From NCBI GenBank assembly GCA_963712465.1, contig CAVQHY010000004.1:682001-746000 (forward strand): 64,000 nt of DNA. The letters are read 5' to 3'. The position numbers and the translations under genes are program-made. Numbering within the stretch: position 1 is the stretch's first letter; the number at the start of each line of letters is the position of its first letter. Below, one piece after another: positions 59,491 through 64,000 of the stretch. Source of the stretch: CAVQHY01 sp963712465. GTDB taxonomy: Bacteria > Actinomycetota > Thermoleophilia > Gaiellales > Gaiellaceae. Below the pieces are notes generated by a model that made no database searches, was not told where the DNA came from, and saw only the letters and a program-made list of their open reading frames with translations.

Positions 59491-60194
59491 TCGACACCGC
59501 CGAGCTCCTGCGCGAGCAGGTCGCGTCGGCCTGCAGGATCCTTGCGCTCGAGGGATACGCGGATCTAACGCTTGGCCACGTGAGCGCCCGGGTCCCGAGC
59601 GAGGACGCGATCCTGATCAAGCGCAAGGGGGTGTCACTCGACGAGGTGGAGCCCGACGACGTCGTCGAGGTCGGCCTCGACGGAGGGGCACGGAACGGGC
59701 CGGCCGTGATCCACCTCGAGACCGTCTTGCACACGGCCGTGTATCGGGGCAGGCCCGACGTCGGCGCCGTCGTCCACGGGCATCCGCCCTACGCGACGGC
59801 GCTGGCGGCGACCGGAGGGAGCCTCGAGCTCCTCACGCACGACGCCGTCCTCTTCGTCGAAGGGCTCGCCCGCTACGAGGAGTCCGCCGACCTGGTCGTC
59901 GACGACGAGCAGGGTGCCGCCGTCGCGCGAGCGCTCGGCGGGCACCGAGCCGTCCTGCTTCGCAACCACGGCGTGCTCGTGACCGGCAAGACCGTGCCCT
60001 GGGCGGTGCTGACCGCCGTCACACTCGAGCGCGCCATCCGGCTTCAGTCGATCGCCTCGTCGCTCGGAGAGCTACGCCCGATCGCCCTCGAGTCGGCCAG
60101 GGAGCTCCAGCCAGTGAAGTACCAGGATCACTTCGTCGACGAGTACTGGGGCTCGTGGCTTCGGAGGATCGGCCGGGACGCTCGATGGAGCTGA
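59487..60194 (+). CDS. Class II aldolase-type decarboxylase, candidate HMPDC decarboxylase
   Basis: The 235-residue product is a class II aldolase/adducin fold: YADLTLGHVSARVP, VLHTAVYRGRPDVGAVVHGHPPYATAL (metal histidines HGH) and VLLRNHGVLVTG (third histidine). In the Mesorhizobium B6 pathway a member of this family (about 234 residues) decarboxylates 3-hydroxy-2-methylpyridine-4,5-dicarboxylate at C4. The gene order with the FHMPC dehydrogenase homologue supports that assignment. Sugar-phosphate aldolase is the alternative. Confidence 0.78.
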   Translation: MIDTAELLREQVASACRILALEGYADLTLGHVSARVPSEDAILIKRKGVSLDEVEPDDVVEVGLDGGARNGPAVIHLETVLHTAVYRGRPDVGAVVHGHPPYATALAATGGSLELLTHDAVLFVEGLARYEESADLVVDDEQGAAVARALGGHRAVLLRNHGVLVTGKTVPWAVLTAVTLERAIRLQSIASSLGELRPIALESARELQPVKYQDHFVDEYWGSWLRRIGRDARWS

Positions 60195-60643
60195 CGCTGA
60201 CCGTCAACGGTGAGCCGACGACCGCGGCGGTCGAGCCGCAGGAGCTGCTGCTCGACTTCCTTCGCAACGAGCTCGGGCTCACCGGCGCGAAGCGCTCCTG
60301 CGATGTCCAGGTGTGCGGCGCCTGCACCGTGCTCCTTGACGGCGAGCCTGTTAGCTCATGCTGCACGCTCGCCTGGGAGGCGTCCGCGCGCGAGGTGACC
60401 ACGATCGAGGGGTTCTCCCGTCAGCCTTCGTTCGTCGAGCTCGAGCAGGTGTTCGTCCGACACGCGGGAGTCCAGTGTGGCTTCTGCACGCCCGGTATGG
60501 TGTTGACGATCCACGCGCTGCGGGAAGCCGGCGAGCTGGCCGGGGGCGAGGAGGAGCGCAAGCGGGCGCTTGCCGGAAACCTCTGCCGCTGCACCGGGTA
60601 CAAGGGGATTCTCGAAGCAGTACAGGAGCTCACGGCGGCGTGA
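60185..60643 (+). CDS. Molybdenum hydroxylase 2Fe-2S subunit (CoxS/XdhC type)
   Basis: The 152-residue product has the plant-type ferredoxin cluster CDVQVCGACTVLLDGEPVSSC and the second, helical-domain cluster CGFCTPGM with CRCTGY. These two 2Fe-2S centres pass electrons from the Mo site to FAD. ATG 60185 gives the family N-terminus (ELTLTVNGEP) and overlaps the aldolase gene by 10 bases; GTG 60155 upstream would add 10 unlikely residues. Confidence 0.93.
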   Translation: MELTLTVNGEPTTAAVEPQELLLDFLRNELGLTGAKRSCDVQVCGACTVLLDGEPVSSCCTLAWEASAREVTTIEGFSRQPSFVELEQVFVRHAGVQCGFCTPGMVLTIHALREAGELAGGEEERKRALAGNLCRCTGYKGILEAVQELTAA

Positions 60644-62871
60644 TCGCCGTGGCGACCGACGTCGAACGCGCGGGAGCGGTTGGGCAGGCGCTCCCGCGCG
60701 TCGACGCGGGTGAGAAACTGCGCGGGCAGGCGCAGTTCGTCGGCGACCTGACCGCGCCGCGAATGGCCCACGGCGCGGTGCTCCGAAGCGAGGTCGCGCA
60801 CGCACGCATGGTCGAGGTCGACGTCTCGGCAGCTGAACGCATCCCCGGGGTCGTGTGCGTGCTGACGGGCGCCGACCTCGGGGACATCGATCCCTACTAC
60901 GGGCACGCGATCCGAGACCGGCCGATCGTCGCGATCGACCGGGTGCGGTTTGCTGGCGAGCCGATCGCGGCAGTGGCGGCGGCCTCCGAGGCGACGGCGG
61001 AGGCGGCACTGTCCGCGATCAGGGTCGAGCTCGAGGAGCTCCCCGCCGCCGGCACCGTGGACGAGGCGCTGGCGCCCGGCGCGCCGGAGCTCCATCAGGG
61101 GCTCCAGCGCGCCGGGCTCTTCCACGGGCTCGGCGAGCTCCCGCCGCGCGACGGGAACGTCTGCTACCGCTACGGCCTCGAGCGCGGCGAGCTCGAGGCC
61201 GTCTTCGCCCATGCGGACGTCGTCGTCGAGGGCGAGTACACGTTCCCGGCGGTCTACCAGTACGCGATGGAGCCGCATGCCGTCCTCGCCGAGTGGCGCG
61301 GCGACGAGGTCACGCTCTGGGCGAGCTGTCAGCACCCGTTCCTCGTTCGGGCCGAGATCGCCGCGCTCTTCGGCGTGCCCCTCGCGCGCGTCCGGGTCAT
61401 CGTGCCGTATCTCGGCGGCGGGTTCGGCTCGAAGTCCTACACGAAGATGGAGCCGATTGCAGTGGCACTCGCCCGCAAGGCCGGCAGGCCGGTCAGGGTA
61501 GTGAACGGTGTGTCCGACTCGATGCTGACGACTCGACGCCACGGCATGAAGGCGTGGATGCGCACGGCCGCCACGAGTGAGGGACGGCTGCTCGGACGGG
61601 AGGTGCGCTGCTGGTTCGACACGGGCGCCTACGCCGACAACGGCCCGCGCGTGGTGGCAACCGGAGGCGATGCGGCACCGGGGCCCTACCGGTGGGAGGC
61701 CGTGCGGGTGCAGGCGGACTGCGTCTACACGAACACGTCGCCGGCCGGCTCCTACCGGGCGTTCGGGGCGACGCACCTGCAATGGATCGGCGAGTCGCAG
61801 GTGGACGAGGTGGCTCGTCGCTGCGGGGTCGACTCGCTCGAGCTTCGCCGCAGCAACCTGCTCGTGCCGGGGGAGGAGGTCCGGCCGGGCGGCAAGCCGC
61901 TCGATGCCGATCTCGTCGGCGACGTCGAGCAGGTCGCCGAGGCGGTCGGGTGGGGCGCGCCGCGGGAGCCATGGGTCGGGCGCGGCATCTCGGTCGGCCT
62001 CCTCGCCGCCGGCGCGCATCCCGTCTCCACGGCGACAGTACGGTTGGAGGCGGATGGGAACCTGGTCGTCCTCGTCGGCACGACCGAGAAGGGCCAGGGG
62101 GCGCGCACCGTCATGGCGCAGATCGCCGCGGAGGTGCTTGGCCTCACGCTCGATCGGGTGCGCGTCCAGGGGGCGGACACGCGCTTCACCCCCTACGACC
62201 GCTCGACCGGCGCCAGCCGGTCGACGACCCTCGCCGGCCTCGCCGTTCAGCGGGCGGCGCTCGACCTCCGGGCGCAGCTCGTCGAGATCGCGGGCGGCGA
62301 GCTCGATCCCGCCCGCTACGCCGAGCTGATGGCCGAGCGCTTCGGGTTCGCCGGCGGCGAGCTGATCGGCACGGGCGAGGTGCGCCCGGAGGGGACGGGC
62401 TCGTACGCCGAAGGGCCGGTCTTCTGGGAGGTCTGTGTCGGCGCGACCGAGGTCCGCGTCGACCCCGACACGGGGTTGATCGAGGTGCTGCGGACGGCGA
62501 CCTGCGCCGACGTGGGCAAGGCGATCAACCCGCAGCTCGTCGAGCGCCAGGACGAGGGCGCGACCCTGCAGGGAATCGGTAACGGGCTCTTCGAGGAGAT
62601 GGTCTTCGCGGGCGGCGTGCTGACGAACGACACGCTGCTCGACTACCGCATTCCGACGTTCGAGGACGTGCCGGGCGAGATGCGATGCGTGATCGTCGAG
62701 AACGGCGACGGGCCCGGCCCGTGGGGCGCGAAGGGTTGTGGCGAGGGGGCGCTCGCGGCGATCCCTGCCGCCCTCGTGAACGCGCTTGCCGACGCGGGCG
62801 TGCCGATGAACGAGCTTCCGCTGACGCCCGAGCGCGTCTGGCGGCGGATCCGCGAACTCGAGGAGGTCTAG
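60640..62871 (+). CDS. Molybdenum hydroxylase large (Mo-cofactor) subunit
   Basis: The 743-residue product belongs to the xanthine dehydrogenase/aldehyde oxidase family. It has RVDAGEKLRGQAQFVGDL at the N-terminus, PYLGGGFGSKSYTKMEP (moco loop), SYRAFGATHLQW, GTTEKGQGARTVMAQIAAEVLG, and the active-site glutamate in GAKGCGEGALAAIP. It lacks the AYRCSFR-type loop of CO dehydrogenase, so it is not a CO oxidiser. Such enzymes hydroxylate N-heterocycles or oxidise aldehydes. Pyridoxal oxidation or ring hydroxylation of a B6 intermediate both fit. Start GTG 60640 overlaps the small-subunit stop. Confidence 0.92.
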   Translation: MIAVATDVERAGAVGQALPRVDAGEKLRGQAQFVGDLTAPRMAHGAVLRSEVAHARMVEVDVSAAERIPGVVCVLTGADLGDIDPYYGHAIRDRPIVAIDRVRFAGEPIAAVAAASEATAEAALSAIRVELEELPAAGTVDEALAPGAPELHQGLQRAGLFHGLGELPPRDGNVCYRYGLERGELEAVFAHADVVVEGEYTFPAVYQYAMEPHAVLAEWRGDEVTLWASCQHPFLVRAEIAALFGVPLARVRVIVPYLGGGFGSKSYTKMEPIAVALARKAGRPVRVVNGVSDSMLTTRRHGMKAWMRTAATSEGRLLGREVRCWFDTGAYADNGPRVVATGGDAAPGPYRWEAVRVQADCVYTNTSPAGSYRAFGATHLQWIGESQVDEVARRCGVDSLELRRSNLLVPGEEVRPGGKPLDADLVGDVEQVAEAVGWGAPREPWVGRGISVGLLAAGAHPVSTATVRLEADGNLVVLVGTTEKGQGARTVMAQIAAEVLGLTLDRVRVQGADTRFTPYDRSTGASRSTTLAGLAVQRAALDLRAQLVEIAGGELDPARYAELMAERFGFAGGELIGTGEVRPEGTGSYAEGPVFWEVCVGATEVRVDPDTGLIEVLRTATCADVGKAINPQLVERQDEGATLQGIGNGLFEEMVFAGGVLTNDTLLDYRIPTFEDVPGEMRCVIVENGDGPGPWGAKGCGEGALAAIPAALVNALADAGVPMNELPLTPERVWRRIRELEEV

Positions 62872-63791
62872 TGGGGAACTTCGCACGAGCGGCGATCGTC
62901 GGCACAGGGACGATGGGCCCGGGAATGGGCGCGGTACTCGCGCGGTCGGGGCTCGACACGGCGCTGTACGACGTGAGCGCCGAGCAGCTCGAGAAAGCCA
63001 GGGCGGGGGTGGGTCTCGCAGAGGGCGTGCTCGACCGGCTCGACGCACCGCAGGCGGACGGCGGGCGGGTCCGCTACGAGACGGATCTGGGCGCTGCGCT
63101 CGCCGGCGCGGAGCTCGTGATCGAGGCCGTTCCGGAGAAGGTCGAGCTGAAGCACGAGGTCTTCGCTGCGTTCGAGCAGCACGTCGGCCCTGAGGCGATT
63201 CTCGCCTCGAACACCTCCGGGATCCCGATCACGAGGATCGCGGAGGCGACCGCTCACCCGGGTCGGGTCGTGGGCATGCACTGGTCGAACCCGCCGCACC
63301 TGATCCCGATGATCGAGGTGATCCCGGGCGAGCAGACGCGCCAGGACGTCGTCGACTCGACGTGCGACCTCGTGCGCCGCTTCGGCTACCACGCCGTCGT
63401 CGAGAAAGAGGTGCCCGGCTTCGTCGAGAACCGCATCCTCTACGCGATCATGCGCGAGTGCCTCGACCTCGTGGACCGGGGCATCATCGACCCCGAGGGG
63501 CTCGACACGAATGTGAGGTGGGGCATCGGCTACAAGCTGGCGGTGATCGGCCCGATGGAGCTCCTCGACATGGCTGGGCTGGACATCTACAACGCCGTCG
63601 GCTCGTACCTGAACAAGGATCTTTCGACCTCAGGCGAGGTCTCCTCGACGATCCGCGGTCTGATCGGCGAGGGCCGGCTCGGCATGAAGACGGGCGGCGG
63701 GCTCTACGACTACACGCCCGAGCAGATCGACGAGCTGCGGGCGGCGCGGGCGGCGAAGCTCGTCGCGGTGAGGAAGGCGCTGGAGGCTTAG
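62871..63791 (+). CDS. FHMPC dehydrogenase (3-hydroxyacyl-CoA dehydrogenase family)
   Basis: This 306-residue protein has the NAD motif GTGTMG at 11-16, LVIEAVPEKVELK, ASNTSGIPITRI, VGMHWSNPPHLIPMIEVIPGE with a histidine near residue 137, PGFVENRILYAIMRE, WGIGYKLAVIGPMELLDMAGLDIY and a C-terminal YTPEQ. These segments match, as I recall it, the Mesorhizobium 5-formyl-3-hydroxy-2-methylpyridine-4-carboxylate dehydrogenase (309 residues) better than CoA-ester dehydrogenases. It oxidises the C5 aldehyde of the B6 intermediate. GTG 62871 overlaps the Mo-subunit stop by one base and has GAGGAGG. Confidence 0.82.
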   Translation: MGNFARAAIVGTGTMGPGMGAVLARSGLDTALYDVSAEQLEKARAGVGLAEGVLDRLDAPQADGGRVRYETDLGAALAGAELVIEAVPEKVELKHEVFAAFEQHVGPEAILASNTSGIPITRIAEATAHPGRVVGMHWSNPPHLIPMIEVIPGEQTRQDVVDSTCDLVRRFGYHAVVEKEVPGFVENRILYAIMRECLDLVDRGIIDPEGLDTNVRWGIGYKLAVIGPMELLDMAGLDIYNAVGSYLNKDLSTSGEVSSTIRGLIGEGRLGMKTGGGLYDYTPEQIDELRAARAAKLVAVRKALEA

Positions 63792-64000
63792 ATGAAGATC
63801 TGGTTTCTCGACACCGGCTCGATCGTGATCGACCACGCCCAGCTCATGTGGAACATCGGGGGCGGCACGCCGGTGCGCATTCCTTCCTACGCGGTTCTCG
63901 TCGAGCACGAGGACGGCCTCTTCCTCTTCGACACGGGCTTCGACTACGAGCACACAAATGCCGTGCTTCCTTTCGAGCTCCCCGAGCAGACGGCCGAGCA
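63792..64000 (+). CDS. 4-pyridoxolactonase (metallo-beta-lactamase fold), 3' truncated by the window
   Basis: The first 69 residues are present. They read as the N-terminus of the lactonase branch of metallo-beta-lactamases: IWFLDTGSIVIDHAQLMWNIGGG, RIPSYAVLVEHEDGLFLFDTGFDYEH and VLPFELPEQ. These follow the Mesorhizobium 4-pyridoxolactonase, as I recall it, almost segment by segment. That enzyme opens 4-pyridoxolactone to 4-pyridoxate. The zinc motif HxHxDH lies beyond the window end. Homoserine-lactonase is the alternative. Confidence 0.78.
   Translation, partial: MKIWFLDTGSIVIDHAQLMWNIGGGTPVRIPSYAVLVEHEDGLFLFDTGFDYEHTNAVLPFELPEQTAE

Noticed and set aside
60640..62871. Aerobic CO dehydrogenase
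   Set aside because: CoxG, small and FAD subunits resemble Cox proteins, but the large subunit lacks the CO-dehydrogenase active-site loop, and the neighbours are pyridine catabolism genes.

Overview
This window comes from a very GC-rich bacterium with strong G/C bias at third codon positions. The conserved gene strings (rne-rplU-rpmA-obgE-nadD-rsfS; comEA-comEC-holA-rpsT-murJ-lepA-hemW-hrcA-dnaJ-prmA-mtaB; yqeY-phoH-ybeY-cdd-era) point to Actinomycetota. The protein style (DUF697, DUF1295, LLM flavoproteins, rhodanese-MFS) suggests Thermoleophilia, but that is an inference without a phylogeny.

Layout. 1-9.2 kb: tail of a DUF697 protein, RNase E/G, ribosomal proteins L21 and L27, ObgE, NadD, RsfS, tRNA-Ala, a membrane-anchored peptidoglycan-binding protein, and a rhodanese-MFS fusion with an in-frame UGA exactly where the rhodanese catalytic cysteine belongs. 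9.2-18 kb: a membrane-lipid modification cluster (DUF1295 protein, two Cfa-type methyltransferases, DUF1365 protein, flavin amine-oxidase-like protein, acyl desaturase, two PlsC-type acyltransferases, SRPBCC protein, alpha/beta hydrolase). 18-39 kb: leuS, a LysE-type exporter, then a long run of competence, replication, translation, heat-shock and RNA-modification housekeeping genes ending in era. 39-46.5 kb: a gluzincin-type peptidase, an orphan phage-tail-tube-like gene, deoC with an aldehyde dehydrogenase and a catalytically truncated second copy, a TrpC-like barrel, pfkA and tRNA-Leu.

46.5-64 kb: an accessory catabolic locus in two divergent operons around a GntR regulator and a perfect ATTGTCGACAAT palindrome. 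Leftward: amidohydrolase, BMP-type ABC importer (binding protein, ATPase, two permeases), CoxG, pyridoxamine-pyruvate aminotransferase, FAD subunit of a molybdenum hydroxylase, M20 hydrolase. Rightward: GntR, LLM flavoprotein, M29/NicX-like metalloprotein, cupin, class II aldolase-type decarboxylase, 2Fe-2S and Mo subunits of the hydroxylase, FHMPC dehydrogenase, and the start of 4-pyridoxolactonase. Together these read as a vitamin B6 degradation pathway. The ring-opening flavin monooxygenase of the known pathway is not seen; a Mo hydroxylase and a NicX-like dioxygenase candidate stand where it would be expected.

Non-coding signals stand out. Many genes start 6-9 bases after a TANNNT box, which implies leaderless mRNAs, whereas rplU and rpsT carry short leaders with a 5' hairpin. 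Palindromic elements whose arms contain the stop codons of flanking genes lie at 20.5, 45.3 and 48.6 kb. G-quadruplex-type tracts precede era and the LLM gene. Several genes (rsfS, prmA, amidohydrolase) appear to start at CTG.
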